The notes beneath the pieces were generated by a model. That model did not search any database and was not told where the DNA came from. It saw only the letters and a list, made by a program, of their open reading frames with translations. Made by a program: the position numbers and the translations under genes. Of a stretch of 64,000 bases of DNA, positions 9,395 through 20,062 are shown piece after piece. Positions within the stretch are counted from its first letter, which is position 1. Every line of letters starts with the position of its first letter. Origin of the DNA: Spirochaeta cellobiosiphila DSM 17781 (GTDB lineage: Bacteria > Spirochaetota > Spirochaetia > DSM-17781); assembly GCF_000426705.1 (NCBI RefSeq), contig NZ_AUFW01000007.1, positions 186,001 to 250,000 on the forward strand. The letters run 5' to 3'.

Positions 9395-10693
9395 TTACCT
9401 TTCTCCTCTTAGGGTTGCAAGATAATCAGAACGGGTAATAAGACCAAGCACCTTGTTCTGATCATCTACTATGGTTAAATATTTTATATTTCGCAGAAAG
9501 AATATCTCTTCAACCTGTCCTAAACTCCAGGTTGGAGGGGCTGTAATAAATTTACCATTCATATAGGCGGTGACCGGAGCCTTCATAGCCCCTGACTTAC
9601 GTCCTTTCATTATGTTCTTGAGGGTTATAATTCCAACTATCACTCCCTCCTTATTGATTACAGGACCACCGGAATGGTCCAATCCTTCTAAATACATACT
9701 GGCTTCATATAGACTCCAATGAGCATGAATACATCCCACATTACGTGTCATCATAGAAGAAGCAAGGTAGTTATGTTCGATTCTTAATTCTATGTCATCT
9801 ATTAAGCTATCCAGATATTCTACTGTCACACAGGCATCAATGGTCGCGGAGGCTGCTTCAGGATGACCTACCACTTGATAATCCTCTAGCAAATCATTGA
9901 GGTTCATCCCACTAATTCCATGGCGAATGATCAACACCGCTTTCTTAGGTCCTTGATATAATAACACCATAATATCCGGGCTTTCTAAGGACATAACCTT
10001 GTCAGCAATAGGGGCTAAACCAAAAACCATCTCATCAAGAGGTATAAATCCATATAACAAAGAATACCCCTTTATAGATTTCCAATTCAGATGACTAACG
10101 GTATGATGTAACAAACTTCTGTCTTTGCTTTGTTTAATAGGATCCAATAAACGGTTAATCACTTTAAGCCTAGCACCACAGCGAACGAGATAAGCACCTG
10201 CCATATAATCCTGAGCATGACAATTATTATGGCTAAAATAACCAGTATCAGCTAATAATCCAGCCATAGCAATGGTCGCTTCTTCTGGAGTGATACTAAT
10301 ATTTTGAACCATTAACTCCTTCACAAGAATTGTGACATTGGCCCCATAGGGTTCTTCCATGAGTTTTCCAGAAGGAATATCACAAGGAATCTTTATGTGA
10401 TGATCATAAACACAGACCCTTTGTGCTTTGGGAACCAATTTAGCCCAATCACCTATTTTGCCCATTCTTCTTGTATCCAGGATACAAATAGTATAATCGT
10501 CTTGTAGAACCAATTCCTTTTGAGGCACAAAATCGAGATACTCTTCATACAAATTATAAAAAACTTTTGCCAAAGGATGAAAGCGCTTTGGCATAAGAGG
10601 AATAAATTGAGGATATATTTTTTTTGCTAAGACCATGGACCCAAGACAATCTAAGTCCATAAATTCATGACCAATGATGTATCCGTTCTTCAT
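9395..10693 (-). CDS. DHH-family phosphoesterase with a C-terminal CBS pair
   Basis: A 432-residue protein. DHH motifs are seen in order: GHEFMDLDCLGS (residues 8-19), ILDTRRMG (about 70), the namesake DHH in VYDHHIKI (about 96) and LLADTGYF (about 147). A middle DHHA1-like part follows, then two CBS motifs, about 315-370 and 378-432, the last ending VLGLITRSDYL. The same order (DHH, DHHA1, CBS, CBS) forms the front half of long CCA-adding/poly(A) polymerase-like proteins, but here no nucleotidyltransferase head follows. Likely roles are a nanoRNase/c-di-nucleotide phosphodiesterase or pyrophosphatase-like activity gated by adenine nucleotides bound to the CBS pair; the substrate is unknown. 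No Shine-Dalgarno is seen; the promoter abuts the start codon. Confidence 0.8.
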   Translation of the reverse strand: MKNGYIIGHEFMDLDCLGSMVLAKKIYPQFIPLMPKRFHPLAKVFYNLYEEYLDFVPQKELVLQDDYTICILDTRRMGKIGDWAKLVPKAQRVCVYDHHIKIPCDIPSGKLMEEPYGANVTILVKELMVQNISITPEEATIAMAGLLADTGYFSHNNCHAQDYMAGAYLVRCGARLKVINRLLDPIKQSKDRSLLHHTVSHLNWKSIKGYSLLYGFIPLDEMVFGLAPIADKVMSLESPDIMVLLYQGPKKAVLIIRHGISGMNLNDLLEDYQVVGHPEAASATIDACVTVEYLDSLIDDIELRIEHNYLASSMMTRNVGCIHAHWSLYEASMYLEGLDHSGGPVINKEGVIVGIITLKNIMKGRKSGAMKAPVTAYMNGKFITAPPTWSLGQVEEIFFLRNIKYLTIVDDQNKVLGLITRSDYLATLRGER

Positions 10694-10699
10694 ATTTAT

Positions 10700-10728
10700 A
10701 TATTAGATGACGATTATATACATGTCGA
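10700..10728 (-). promoter_or_regulatory. Predicted leaderless promoter of the DHH/CBS gene
   Basis: On the minus strand TCGACA (10728-10723), 17 bp, then TAATAT (10705-10700). Only six bases (ATAAAT) separate the -10 box from the ATG at 10693, so transcription should begin at or next to the start codon. No Shine-Dalgarno is present. A TATAAT further upstream (overlapping the spacer) could be a second -10 box giving a short leader. Confidence 0.45.
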
Positions 10729-10820
10729 ACAGTTATTAGCAAAAAAAAATAAACAAGGTATAAATATCTGGTTCTTTAGGTTACATTAGTATTATATAAA
10801 ATTTTTGTGTAGGAGAAAAT

Positions 10821-13028
10821 ATGGCAAAATCTATTCAGCAAAAAATCATGCTCCCGACTTTAGTCTTTATAGGTGCTACATTTATTGGATTATTCCTATT
10901 TAACTATATAAGCCAGCGTCGCGTTATACGACTAGGTATGGAGAGTAAGGTAGAGAACGTACTCTTTGATTTCTATAATAGAGCGATCTCGACTGCAAAG
11001 CAAAACGAATTTGCTACGGATATGCAAAACAAGGCGTATAATAACCTTATATACAAGCTAAGAGAAGAAGTAGAAAAAAAAGTTATTAGTAACAGAAACC
11101 TAGAAACAGCTATTCAATTAATGGATGTTTTTGCCTTAAGTTATGTCAATTCTGATGGGACAATACAATATTCCAGTTATGATGATTATGTTGGGAAGAA
11201 ACTATCAGAAGATCCAAACAGAAAAACCTACTTAGCCGGGTTAAACAGAAAAGGATACACTTACAGTTCTAGCATCTTTGATGATGATGGAATAAAGAAA
11301 GATTATGTTGTTTCCAATTCAGAAGGAAATGGATTAATCATTTTAACCATAAGACCTGAGAACCTTAATATATTACTTCAAGCGACAGACAATTCTATCC
11401 TCGTGAAAAACATGAAAGTCGATAACTATGCCGGTTATGGTTTTATCCTGGATATTACAGGAACTTTTATCTATCACCCTGATACAGCCTATATAGGTAA
11501 GAACATTGAGGAACTTAAGCTACCCCAAAAAGTTGTTGGAGAAACCTCTTCTGAATTCTATTATAAGTTGGACAATACATCAAAATTTCTTGCCTTTCGT
11601 CGGGGTGGAGGTTATTACTTTGGTGTAAGTGTAGATGTAGAGCCCTATTATGAAGAGTTAAACCATACTCTAATATTTGAAGTAATTTTTAGTGCTATAT
11701 GTATGATTATTCTAGGACTTACCAGTACAATTATTGTTCATATAAACGTTCTTAAACCTTTAAAAATGATTCGATCAAAAGTATGGGAAATATCTGATGG
11801 GGAGGGAGACCTAACTCATAGACTTCCCAAACGTAGTGATGATGAGTTAGGAGATTTAGCCAAAGGTTTTAATACCTTCATGGGAACTCTAGCTGAAATA
11901 ATTACAGAAATAAAAGAATCTTCCAAACAAACAGGATTCATAAGAGATGGACTTACTGCCAGTAGTGAGGAAACAGCTGCAACGATTGCAGAGATAACAG
12001 CCAATATAGGGTCTATAAAAGGACAAATCGAGTTTTTAGACAAGCATATTGGATCTACCACAGAAAAAGTTCAATCTATCCGATCAGAAGTGGATGTATT
12101 GGGAGCGGAAATAGAGAATCAAACAGCCTCTACAGAACAAGCCAGTGCTTCTATTAATGAGATGGTTTCCAGCCTTTCAAATGTTGCTAATATTACTGCA
12201 GTCAAAAAGAAAGCCACAGAAAAACTTAATATGACTACCCAAGAGGGAGGTAGTAAGCTCGAAGAAATGATTACTATGGTTCGTGAGATCCATAGAAACC
12301 TGGGATCCATTTCAGATATGGTAGGTCTTATCAATTCTATTGCTGCCCAAACAAATCTTTTAGCCATGAATGCTGCCATTGAAGCTGCACATGCGGGAGA
12401 TGCAGGAAGGGGTTTTGCAGTTGTAGCCGACGAAATTCGTAAATTAGCAGAAAATTCTGGTAAAAATGCCAAAAGTATATCCAAAGAACTAAAGGAAATC
12501 GCAAGTCGTATCGAAGTCGCTGCAACAACCAGTGATTCAACACGTGTAGCGTTTGATGAGATACAAAAAGAAGTTCATGGAGTAGATCAAGCCTTAAGCG
12601 AAATTTCATCAGCAACAGAAGAATTAAATGTTGGTGGTAAAGAAATACTAAATGCCATGATTACCTTGGCTGAAGTTAGTGATAAAGTGAAAACAGCTTC
12701 TCACATTATAGTAGATGACACAAAAACAATAGGTTCAGCAATGACTGACATAAGCCGTATTTCTAGTGAAGTAAGTGGATCCATGGATGAAATTCAAGCG
12801 GGATCCTCTGAGATAAAAAGCGGAGTTAATCACCTTAATAATTTATCCCAGAATCTCAATGAGACCACTTCAACATTAGAATCTCACGTAGGACAATTCA
12901 GAACTGAAACTAAAGACACTGACAAGGAGACACCTCACGGTGAAGTCTTTAAACCTGATGAGGAAGAACTTCCTTCAGAGAATGATTTTGAAGATGAAAC
13001 TGGAGTAACCAGCGAAGACGATCAATGA
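10821..13028 (+). CDS. Methyl-accepting chemotaxis protein
   Basis: A 735-residue chemoreceptor of the inner membrane. A first membrane segment (about residues 11-30), an extracytoplasmic Cache-like sensor (about 31-280, with [12 protein letters not shown] and [16 protein letters not shown]), a second membrane segment (about 283-305), HAMP (about 306-360, [11 protein letters not shown]... [13 protein letters not shown]) and the signalling domain follow. The hairpin tip [20 protein letters not shown] with [21 protein letters not shown] lies at about 500-545. The last 40 residues are an acidic tail (TDKETPH to SEDDQ) without a CheR-docking pentapeptide. AGGAG precedes the ATG. The ligand is unknown. 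It lies just before a second receptor gene, but a terminator between them suggests separate transcription. Confidence 0.93.
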   Translation: MAKSIQQKIMLPTLVFIGATFIGLFLFNYISQRRVIRLGMESKVENVLFDFYNRAISTAKQNEFATDMQNKAYNNLIYKLREEVEKKVISNRNLETAIQLMDVFALSYVNSDGTIQYSSYDDYVGKKLSEDPNRKTYLAGLNRKGYTYSSSIFDDDGIKKDYVVSNSEGNGLIILTIRPENLNILLQATDNSILVKNMKVDNYAGYGFILDITGTFIYHPDTAYIGKNIEELKLPQKVVGETSSEFYYKLDNTSKFLAFRRGGGYYFGVSVDVEPYYEELNHTLIFEVIFSAICMIILGLTSTIIVHINVLKPLKMIRSKVWEISDGEGDLTHRLPKRSDDELGDLAKGFNTFMGTLAEIITEIKESSKQTGFIRDGLTASSEETAATIAEITANIGSIKGQIEFLDKHIGSTTEKVQSIRSEVDVLGAEIENQTASTEQASASINEMVSSLSNVANITAVKKKATEKLNMTTQEGGSKLEEMITMVREIHRNLGSISDMVGLINSIAAQTNLLAMNAAIEAAHAGDAGRGFAVVADEIRKLAENSGKNAKSISKELKEIASRIEVAATTSDSTRVAFDEIQKEVHGVDQALSEISSATEELNVGGKEILNAMITLAEVSDKVKTASHIIVDDTKTIGSAMTDISRISSEVSGSMDEIQAGSSEIKSGVNHLNNLSQNLNETTSTLESHVGQFRTETKDTDKETPHGEVFKPDEEELPSENDFEDETGVTSEDDQ

Positions 13029-13052
13029 CACCACATTCATTTCAAAAGAAAA

Positions 13053-13089
13053 GAGCTGTTGCAAAAACTTTGTAGCAGTTCTTTTTTTT
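13053..13089 (+). terminator. Rho-independent terminator after the first chemoreceptor gene
   Basis: GAGCTGTTGC and GTAGCAGTTC pair, with G-U wobbles, around a short A-rich loop and are followed by eight T. It lies 25 bp past the stop codon. Confidence 0.7.
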
Positions 13090-13269
13090 CCTCTAATGAA
13101 TGATCCTTTTAAAAAGAGTGAGTGGGGACCACTGACTAATTATTTTAAATTATTTACATCAAGTAACATAGCCCCAGAGGAAAACTCAGTATATTTCTTA
13201 AATTCTGCAAAAGACAAGAATTATTCTTGAACATATATTTTATTAAACATTCATTAATCAGTCATAGAA

Positions 13270-13297
13270 TTGTTAAAAACAATAACTATACTATAAT
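13270..13297 (+). promoter_or_regulatory. Predicted promoter of the second chemoreceptor gene
   Basis: TTGTTA at 13270-13275, 16 bp, TATAAT at 13292-13297, then AGAGG and the ATG at 13313. No sigma28-type flagellar promoter was recognised in the 284-bp gap. Confidence 0.5.
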
Positions 13298-13312
13298 AAT
13301 AGAGGTACATAA

Positions 13313-15403
13313 ATGAAAAATAAAAGAAAGCATCATAACCTAACCAAAAGGTTTGTCTTAATAATAGGCCTACTTTTTATTTTGATGTTTGTCATACAAA
13401 ACTTTCTTTCGATAAAAAGTGTACAGCAATCTACAACAAAAGATTACCAGAGTTTTAGTAATGCAATTTTGCAAGCCAATGCCACCAACCTAACTACCAA
13501 TAATAGTAAGTACACACAGCAAGTTCGTATTTATACAAAAGACAGTATTATGGATACACACGATCCTGAACAAATTATTGCCTGGTTGAAAACACAAGAA
13601 GGAATACGAAGTGGCGACTTTACCTATGCCATGTATATTGATCCTGATGGAGTCGCCCATAGTGATACTGGAGCCACAGAAAATGTTGCGAACCAGGCTT
13701 TCTTTAAAGAAATGTTCATTAATGGTGCAAATCAATATATTGGTGATCCTATTATGTCTTCTATATCAAACTCAATGATCATTCCCATCACAAAAGGAAT
13801 GTTTAAGGGAAATGGAGATGGCTTCATGGCTGTAGCTCTGCCCCTGGAATCCATACAAAAGAAAGTAGATGGTATATCTGTAGGTGCCAAGGGTTATGCC
13901 TTTTTACTTGCTGGAGATGGAACAGTACTATCTCATCCCGATAAATCTTTTGTACTAAAAAAGAACTTTGTTACAATGAGTGATAAAGAATATAAAGGGT
14001 TATCTAAGGTAGCCAAAGACATGATTGCAGGGAACTCAAATACAGAATGGATAAATGATGGATCTCGTGGTCGTAGTTTTATTACCTATATCCCCATCAA
14101 TAAAACCCCTTGGTCTCTTGCCTTAGTTATTCCTGAGAATCAAGTATATAAGACAGCTTCAAATTTACAGATTAATATAATCTTTATTAGTGTCATCATT
14201 GTTCTTATACTCCTCATTGTCTCTGGATTTTTAATTCAATCATCACTAAAACCTTTAAAGAACGTTGAAAAGACTATTCACGGTATTGCAACAGGAAATG
14301 CAGACCTCACCCAGAGAATTGAAGTTAAGAGCCGCAATGAAATAGGTTCTGTCACATCAGGATTTAATAGCTTTGTAGAGAAGCTCCAAACTATTATGCA
14401 AGAAGTGAAATCATCAAAGGATCAGCTTTCAGAAGCAGGAAGTGAACTTGACATTAGTACAAAAGAAACATCCTCTTCTATTACTGATATTATTCAAAGT
14501 ATTAATAGTATCAGCAAACAAATCGCCTCCCAGGCCACTGGTGTTGATAGTACAGCTGGTGCTGTTAGGAAGATAGCCGAAAATATTACTACCCTCGAAA
14601 AGATGATAGAAAATCAGTCTGCTGGTGTTACAGAAGCCTCTGCTGCTGTTGAAGAAATGATTGGGAATATCACAGGAGTCAATGGTTCTGTCGAAAAGAT
14701 GGCCCTATCCTTTGAAGAACTAGAAGAGAAAGCCAAGAGCGGGATTGAAAAACAAGAAAGTGTTAATGAACGAATTGGTCAGATAGAAAATCAGTCACAA
14801 ATGCTTCAAGAAGCTAACACAGCCATTGCAAACATTGCCAGTCAAACGAACCTATTAGCCATGAATGCGGCCATTGAAGCTGCCCATGCTGGTGATGCAG
14901 GAAAGGGTTTTAGTGTTGTCGCAGATGAGATTCGCAAATTATCTGAAACATCAACTATCCAATCTAAAACCATTGGAGAACAGTTAAATAAGATTCGTGA
15001 TTCCATTGGTACCGTTGTTGATGCTTCTGCCGAATCCAGTGAAACTTTTAATGCCGTTGCAGAAAGTATCCGTTTAACAGATCAGCTAGTCCGTCAAATC
15101 AAAAATGCCATGGAAGAACAACAACAAGGATCTAAACAGATCAGTATCTCCCTATCCAGTATGAATGACAGTACTTCCGAAGTATACTCTGCATCTGCTG
15201 ATATGTCGAAAAACAATAGTGAAATATTAGAAGAGATAAAACGCCTTCAACAAGCTACAGACATTATGCAAGAAACCATGACTAGTATGTCTTCCGGTGC
15301 CAGTCAAATAAGTCAAACCGAATCATCCCTAATTGAAATTGTTTCTAAAATGAAGGAAGCCATTGATAGAATAGGAAATCAAATAGACCAGTTCCATGTA
15401 TAG
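13313..15403 (+). CDS. Methyl-accepting chemotaxis protein with dCache sensor
   Basis: A 696-residue receptor. The N-terminus is basic, then a membrane segment (about residues 13-32). The extracytoplasmic region (about 33-283) has dCache features, among them [14 protein letters not shown] and [19 protein letters not shown], the latter typical of the membrane-proximal Cache fold. The second membrane segment is at about 286-310, HAMP at about 311-365 ([18 protein letters not shown]), and the conserved tip [20 protein letters not shown] near 505-530, followed by [26 protein letters not shown] lies 7 nt before the ATG. The sensor differs from that of the preceding receptor, so the two probably respond to different ligands. 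dCache domains often bind amino acids or other small molecules, but the ligand here is not known. Confidence 0.93.
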   Translation: MKNKRKHHNLTKRFVLIIGLLFILMFVIQNFLSIKSVQQSTTKDYQSFSNAILQANATNLTTNNSKYTQQVRIYTKDSIMDTHDPEQIIAWLKTQEGIRSGDFTYAMYIDPDGVAHSDTGATENVANQAFFKEMFINGANQYIGDPIMSSISNSMIIPITKGMFKGNGDGFMAVALPLESIQKKVDGISVGAKGYAFLLAGDGTVLSHPDKSFVLKKNFVTMSDKEYKGLSKVAKDMIAGNSNTEWINDGSRGRSFITYIPINKTPWSLALVIPENQVYKTASNLQINIIFISVIIVLILLIVSGFLIQSSLKPLKNVEKTIHGIATGNADLTQRIEVKSRNEIGSVTSGFNSFVEKLQTIMQEVKSSKDQLSEAGSELDISTKETSSSITDIIQSINSISKQIASQATGVDSTAGAVRKIAENITTLEKMIENQSAGVTEASAAVEEMIGNITGVNGSVEKMALSFEELEEKAKSGIEKQESVNERIGQIENQSQMLQEANTAIANIASQTNLLAMNAAIEAAHAGDAGKGFSVVADEIRKLSETSTIQSKTIGEQLNKIRDSIGTVVDASAESSETFNAVAESIRLTDQLVRQIKNAMEEQQQGSKQISISLSSMNDSTSEVYSASADMSKNNSEILEEIKRLQQATDIMQETMTSMSSGASQISQTESSLIEIVSKMKEAIDRIGNQIDQFHV

Positions 15404-15407
15404 AATA

Positions 15408-15451
15408 AAAGCTATTGAACGTAGTCATAAACTAGTTCAATAGCTTTTTTT
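15408..15451 (+). terminator. Terminator between convergent chemoreceptor and htpG genes
   Basis: A perfect 13-bp stem (AAAGCTATTGAAC with GTTCAATAGCTTT) around a 14-nt loop, then a T run. On the minus strand the same stem is followed by a shorter T run, so it may also serve htpG, whose stop codon is at 15460. Confidence 0.85.
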
Positions 15452-15459
15452 ATATGAGA

Positions 15460-17334
15460 TTAGAGAGCTCTACCAATAACTCGATTTAATCTTGTTACAA
15501 ACCCAGTTGGATCTTTAAGTTCTGCTCCTTCTGCAAGGAATGCTTGATCTAATAGGAGATTGGCTACATCAGTAATAAACTCTTTATCTTTTGAATCTTT
15601 TATCTTTAATACAATGTCATGATTAGGATTTATCTCCAGGATAGGCTTGATTTCTCCCATTCCCATTGATTGGCCCATAGCCTTCATCATTTGTTGCATT
15701 TGAAGACTAGGATCATTTGCATCCATTATTATACAAGAAGGACTATCAGTTAATCTGTTTGAGGCTACAACATCCTTTACTCTTTCACCAAGGGCGTCTT
15801 TAACCTGTTTGATAAAAGGTTCAACTTCTTTTTCCTTCTCTTTGTCTTCTTCAGTTTTAAGATCTTCTGCCGCATCAGACTTGTTAATAGCTTTAAGGTC
15901 AATTTCATTGTATTTACCAATAGAAGGAATAACAATGTCATCGATGTCATCATTCATGATAAGAACTTCTAAGCCTTTTTTCTTATAAGCCTCTAGAAGG
16001 GGAGACTTTCTTAATACCTCTTCCTTATCACCAGTTATGTAATAAATAGCTTTTTGGTCTTCTGGCATTCTATCTTTATAAGAAGCTAAGCTTGTATAAC
16101 CTTCTACAGAAGTAGATTTGAATCTAACAAGTTCAAGAAGAGTATCTCTGTTAGCATAATCAGAATAAAGACCTTCTTTAAGAGGTCTATTGAACTCTTG
16201 GATGAACTCATCGTACTTCTTTTCATCTTTTTCTGATAAGTTCTTTAGTTCACTGAGAACTTTTTTGACAGAAGCATTCTTTATACTTGCAAGAACTTTG
16301 TTCTGTTGAAGAATTTCACGACTCACATTCAATGGAAGATCTTCTGAATCAATGACCCCTCTAAGGAATCTAAGGTAAGTGGGCATTAATTCTTTTTCAT
16401 CATCTGTGATAAATACTCTTTTTACGTAAAGCTTTACCCCAGGTTTATAGTCAGCTTGATATAAGTCAAAGGGGGCCTTCTTGGGAATAAAGAATAATGT
16501 TGTATATTCTAGTGTTCCTTCAGCCTTGGTATGAATGTGTAAAAGAGGATCTTCCCAATCCATTCCAAATGTTTTGTAAAACTCATTATAATCTTCGTCC
16601 TTTAATTCGGACTTTGATTTTTTCCATAGGGCAGAGGCATTATTGATCTGTTCATTTTTATGAACTTTCTTTTCTTTTCTATCATCGCCCTCACCTTCCC
16701 ATTCAGTGTCTTCATAATCAAGAAAAATAGGGAATGCTATGTGATTTGAGTATTTTTTTACAAGGTCCTTTAGTTTCCATGCAGAAGCATACTCTTTGCC
16801 TGCTTCATTAACAAAAAGAGTAATCTCTGTTCCTTGTTCGTCCTTTTCTGCATCAGCAAGATCATATCCAGTTTTCCCATCTGATATCCATTTACAGGCC
16901 TTGTCTTCTCCTGCCTTCTTACTAACAACTTCAATTTTGTCAGCAACCATGAAGGCTGAATAAAAACCGACACCAAATTGACCAATCAAATTAGAATCCT
17001 TTTTGGCGTCACCAGAAATGTTTTTTAGAAAGTTCTTAGTGCCAGAACGGGCAATTGTTCCAAGATTTTCAACAAGATCTTCTTGATTCATTCCAATCCC
17101 GTTATCAATAAATGTGATGGTACCAGCCTTTTCATCTAGCTTAATAGTGATCCTTGGATCGAATTTAAGTGATTTAAATTCATCATCAGTCAGATTCAGG
17201 TACTTCAACTTATCCAAGGCATCTGAAGCATTAGATACAATCTCTCGTACAAATATCTCTGAATGAGAATAGAGAGAATGGATAATAAGATGTAGAAGCT
17301 GGCTTACCTCAGTCTGAAAGGTATGTTGGGACAT
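15460..17334 (-). CDS. htpG: Molecular chaperone HtpG (Hsp90 family)
   Basis: A 624-residue cytosolic ATP-dependent chaperone of full family length. The N-terminal GHKL ATPase motifs are all seen: EIVSNASDALDKL with the catalytic Glu, DNGIGM, LGTIARSGT, and GQFGVGFYSAFMVA. The middle domain contains LYVKRVFI and the RGVIDSEDLPLNVSRE stretch that carries the conserved catalytic-loop Arg. The C-terminal dimerisation part follows a charged linker near residues 490-515 (TEEDKEKEKEVEP). AGGAG sits 7 nt before the ATG. No CIRCE-type operator was recognised in the 157-bp gap before it. Codon use is like the neighbours. Confidence 0.97.
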   Translation of the reverse strand: MSQHTFQTEVSQLLHLIIHSLYSHSEIFVREIVSNASDALDKLKYLNLTDDEFKSLKFDPRITIKLDEKAGTITFIDNGIGMNQEDLVENLGTIARSGTKNFLKNISGDAKKDSNLIGQFGVGFYSAFMVADKIEVVSKKAGEDKACKWISDGKTGYDLADAEKDEQGTEITLFVNEAGKEYASAWKLKDLVKKYSNHIAFPIFLDYEDTEWEGEGDDRKEKKVHKNEQINNASALWKKSKSELKDEDYNEFYKTFGMDWEDPLLHIHTKAEGTLEYTTLFFIPKKAPFDLYQADYKPGVKLYVKRVFITDDEKELMPTYLRFLRGVIDSEDLPLNVSREILQQNKVLASIKNASVKKVLSELKNLSEKDEKKYDEFIQEFNRPLKEGLYSDYANRDTLLELVRFKSTSVEGYTSLASYKDRMPEDQKAIYYITGDKEEVLRKSPLLEAYKKKGLEVLIMNDDIDDIVIPSIGKYNEIDLKAINKSDAAEDLKTEEDKEKEKEVEPFIKQVKDALGERVKDVVASNRLTDSPSCIIMDANDPSLQMQQMMKAMGQSMGMGEIKPILEINPNHDIVLKIKDSKDKEFITDVANLLLDQAFLAEGAELKDPTGFVTRLNRVIGRAL

Positions 17335-17491
17335 TTCACTTCTCCTATTTGTTTAAAATGTAGAATTTTGTGAAAATATAATGTTTTTTTTGACACCGGG
17401 CAAGCCAAAACAACTTGCTATAAAAGGGATAAACTGGATAATCTAAGTATATTATGTTAGACCCTGACCCTCTACCGAATAGGATGAAACA

Positions 17492-18763
17492 ATGGCCACA
17501 AGTATAGGTATTCTCATAATACTGATTCTTGTATCTGCCATGTTCTCATCCAGCGAAACTGCTTACACTAGTCTGACACCTGTCCAGATCAGAAGATTAG
17601 AGCAAAAACATGGAAGAAGAGGCAAAAATATTGCCAAATTAACCAATCGGCCGGATGTGTTAATCACTACAATACTTGTAGGCAATAATTTAGCGAATAT
17701 CGGAGCCTCAGCTATTGCCACAGAATTAACCATTCGTGTATTTGGTAATGCCTTTATTGGAGCCATGACAGGAGTATTAACTCTGATAATGCTTATCTTT
17801 GCAGAAGTAACACCAAAACAATTAGCTATTTATTACAACGAGCAATTAAGCTTACTCATGGAACCTATTATTGGCTTTCTCTGTTGGGTATTCCGACCCA
17901 TTACATGGATTATTAGCCTGTTTAGTAACATTCTTGTTAAGATAGTAGGAGGCAAGAAAAAAAGAACCTTAACTCTAGAAGGATTACTACAAATGGTTAA
18001 TCTGGCTGAAAACCTAGGTGTTGTCAAAACCCATGAAGAAGAAATGGTACGTAATGTATTTCGGATGAACCAAACACCAGTATCGGTTGTCATGACACAC
18101 AGAACAGAGGTTTTTAGCCTGGAAGAAAACCTGAAAGTAAAGGATGTTGTTGATCAGGTACTGAATGAAGGCTTTAGCCGTATCCCCTTATACAATAAAG
18201 ATCCCGAAGAAATAACAGGAGTTTTACTTAGTAAGGATCTCATGGAATCCTTTGCTTCAGGAGATACAGACATATCTTTAAGAGAATTAGCCGTTCCTCC
18301 TATTTTTGTTCCATTAACAAAGAAAGTTAATCAACTATTTTATCAATTCAGAAAAGAGAAGCTAAACATTGCTGTTGTCTTAGATGAATACGGTGGTTTG
18401 GCCGGTATCGCCAGTCGAGAAGATTTAATTGAAGAAATCATGGGTGAACTCTATGATGAAGATGAAGTAGCAGAAAAGGATAAAATTCACAATATAAAAC
18501 ACAATGTTTATAGAATTATGGGGGATACTCCATTCTATCAACTAGAAGATAAACTAAACCTCAAACTACCACATAGTAAGACTATTCAAACCTTAGGAGG
18601 TTTTATTATTGAACAGTTAGGGCGAATTCCGCAGAGGAATGAAGTTCTTATGACAACGCGGGGTAAATTCGTTGTAGAATCCATTTATCGTAACCGTGTA
18701 AAATCAGTTAAATTTTTCCCTAGAATTTATGATTTGGAAAATGACAAATCAATTGATAAATAA
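17492..18763 (+). CDS. CNNM/CorC-family (HlyC/CorC) membrane protein with CBS pair
   Basis: A 423-residue inner-membrane protein. The N-terminal CNNM (DUF21) domain of about residues 1-185 contains several hydrophobic segments and the family motifs SSSETAYTSL, LVGNNLANIGASA and FAEVTPKQLA. Then come LENLGVV-type linker sequence (EEEMVRNVF), two CBS motifs (about 200-315, with VMTHRTEVF and VVLDEYGGLAGIASREDLIEEIMGE split over them) and a CorC_HlyC C-terminal domain (LGGFIIEQLGRIP). Members are linked to Mg2+ or Co2+ efflux; older annotation as haemolysin is not supported. AGGAT lies 8 nt before the ATG. It converges with the M29 peptidase gene across a perfect 8-bp hairpin. Confidence 0.9.
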   Translation: MATSIGILIILILVSAMFSSSETAYTSLTPVQIRRLEQKHGRRGKNIAKLTNRPDVLITTILVGNNLANIGASAIATELTIRVFGNAFIGAMTGVLTLIMLIFAEVTPKQLAIYYNEQLSLLMEPIIGFLCWVFRPITWIISLFSNILVKIVGGKKKRTLTLEGLLQMVNLAENLGVVKTHEEEMVRNVFRMNQTPVSVVMTHRTEVFSLEENLKVKDVVDQVLNEGFSRIPLYNKDPEEITGVLLSKDLMESFASGDTDISLRELAVPPIFVPLTKKVNQLFYQFRKEKLNIAVVLDEYGGLAGIASREDLIEEIMGELYDEDEVAEKDKIHNIKHNVYRIMGDTPFYQLEDKLNLKLPHSKTIQTLGGFIIEQLGRIPQRNEVLMTTRGKFVVESIYRNRVKSVKFFPRIYDLENDKSIDK

Positions 18764-18767
18764 TCTA

Positions 18768-18795
18768 AACGCTGGGATCCTCGGATACCAGCGTT
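18768..18795. terminator. Hairpin between convergent genes, possible weak bidirectional terminator
   Basis: AACGCTGG and CCAGCGTT form a perfect 8-bp stem around a 12-nt loop. Neither side has a clear T run, so termination strength is uncertain. Confidence 0.45.
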
Positions 18796-18805
18796 AATTT
18801 AAGTT

Positions 18806-19951
18806 CTATTGAAAAGAACCTAATAAGTCAAAATCAATGATACCTTTATCCATCCACTTAACAGAAGAGCCATCGCCTAATTTGCTGACTATTGTTGGTT
18901 CAGAGATAATACCATCAAGGTGAATGAGTGCTGGGGCATCGTTGTCATAATTACTTCCAATGGCAATATGACAGGTACGGTAAGCCTTTTCATCGACCAA
19001 CATATTACCTATAACCTTAGCTTGTGGATTCAAGCCTATGCCTAATTCACCTAAATGACGGGCATTTTGCGCATAGTATTCAGCTTGTCCAGTAGGAACC
19101 TTACCTTCTTTTTCCCATTCATAGGCCTGTTTGGCCCCTATTTGAAGACTCTTTTCTAGTCGCTTTGCTTCTTCAGCACCTACTACATCAGTGACAAAAC
19201 CCTTCTCAACTTTGCATATAATGGGTGTATCTATTACGATGTCACCATCATAAGCACTAATCGAACCATTAAAGGCAATCTGACCTTGGGAAGTTCCATT
19301 TTCGGGACTAATAAAGGCTTCACCAGCAGGAAGGTTCCCTCCTTTTCCAGAGAGAGAGAAGTTACCATCATCCAGGAAGGCAATTCTTTCCTTTAATCCC
19401 ATTTCTAAATCAGTTCCTAATGGGCTAGTTATATGTACAAACGTTGAAGAATCTAGAACTTTTTTGACAAGAGAGGCTTCTTTTCTTAGTCGATGGTAAT
19501 CGATAGGAACTGATTTACTGAAGATCTCTGTTGTTATACCGGGACTCCAAAAACTTCTCGTCTTATGAATTCCGTACATAAGGTGGTGATAGATATGCTT
19601 TTGTTCCTTACCATCAACAACATAGGGATGCTCCATAGCCTCTTTATCTTTTCCCATCTTACCTTCACTCATGGATATAACCACATCAGGTTCTGACTTA
19701 AGAGCTCCAATAACGGCTTTATCTGTAAAGTCCAGTTGAGACTTTACCGGTTGAACAATAAGAACAGGATTTACTTGTTTTTTGATAGCGGCATCATAAA
19801 GGGCTTCTGAGATTCTCATCACATCTTGACAGGGATTAGTGACAATCAATAATGACTCTCCAGATCTCATAGCTAATACTTCTGTTATAGCTACTTCTGC
19901 AGCTTTTTGTGTATCAGGATCAAATTGATTCCATTGATTAAATGTATTCAT
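18806..19951 (-). CDS. Aminopeptidase, M29 (AmpT)-like family
   Basis: A 381-residue cytosolic metallopeptidase-like protein. The C-terminal half shows the family's metal-site features: [16 protein letters not shown] (with the Glu of PAGE), a later Glu in [13 protein letters not shown], then [11 protein letters not shown] and [10 protein letters not shown]. The N-terminal part, with [18 protein letters not shown], is the Rossmann-like half of this family. Such enzymes remove N-terminal residues from peptides; substrate choice is not visible. The gene is divergent from leuS and the two promoters lie back to back in about 110 bp. It has no Shine-Dalgarno and is predicted to be leaderless. Confidence 0.8.
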   Translation of the reverse strand: MNTFNQWNQFDPDTQKAAEVAITEVLAMRSGESLLIVTNPCQDVMRISEALYDAAIKKQVNPVLIVQPVKSQLDFTDKAVIGALKSEPDVVISMSEGKMGKDKEAMEHPYVVDGKEQKHIYHHLMYGIHKTRSFWSPGITTEIFSKSVPIDYHRLRKEASLVKKVLDSSTFVHITSPLGTDLEMGLKERIAFLDDGNFSLSGKGGNLPAGEAFISPENGTSQGQIAFNGSISAYDGDIVIDTPIICKVEKGFVTDVVGAEEAKRLEKSLQIGAKQAYEWEKEGKVPTGQAEYYAQNARHLGELGIGLNPQAKVIGNMLVDEKAYRTCHIAIGSNYDNDAPALIHLDGIISEPTIVSKLGDGSSVKWMDKGIIDFDLLGSFQ

Positions 19952-19957
19952 AGAAGA

Positions 19958-19986
19958 AATCTAAAAGTTCCCTTTGTCATAGTCAA
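19958..19986 (-). promoter_or_regulatory. Predicted leaderless promoter of the M29 peptidase gene
   Basis: TTGACT (19986-19981), 17 bp, TAGATT (19963-19958), then six bases TCTTCT and the ATG at 19951. The transcript should begin at or within a base or two of the start codon. Confidence 0.6.
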
Positions 19987-20026
19987 TATTTTTCCCAGAA
20001 AATGTATATTGAAAAATCTATTCGCA

Positions 20027-20055
20027 TTGACCGACATCCTCCGTACTAGTATGAT
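20027..20055 (+). promoter_or_regulatory. Predicted leaderless promoter of leuS
   Basis: TTGACC (20027-20032), 17 bp, TATGAT (20050-20055), then seven bases CTTCGCT and the ATG at 20063. No Shine-Dalgarno is present. This also decides the leuS start: the frame is open further upstream to 19907, but that part precedes the promoter and overlaps the divergent gene. Confidence 0.65.
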
Positions 20056-20062
20056 CTTCGCT

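Noticed and set aside
17492-18763. Haemolysin annotation for the CNNM/CorC protein
   Set aside because: The CNNM-CBS-CorC layout indicates divalent cation transport; haemolytic function is an old label without support here.
19907-20062. N-terminal extension of leuS by 52 codons
   Set aside because: It precedes the promoter, overlaps the divergent peptidase gene and has no similarity to leucyl-tRNA synthetase starts.
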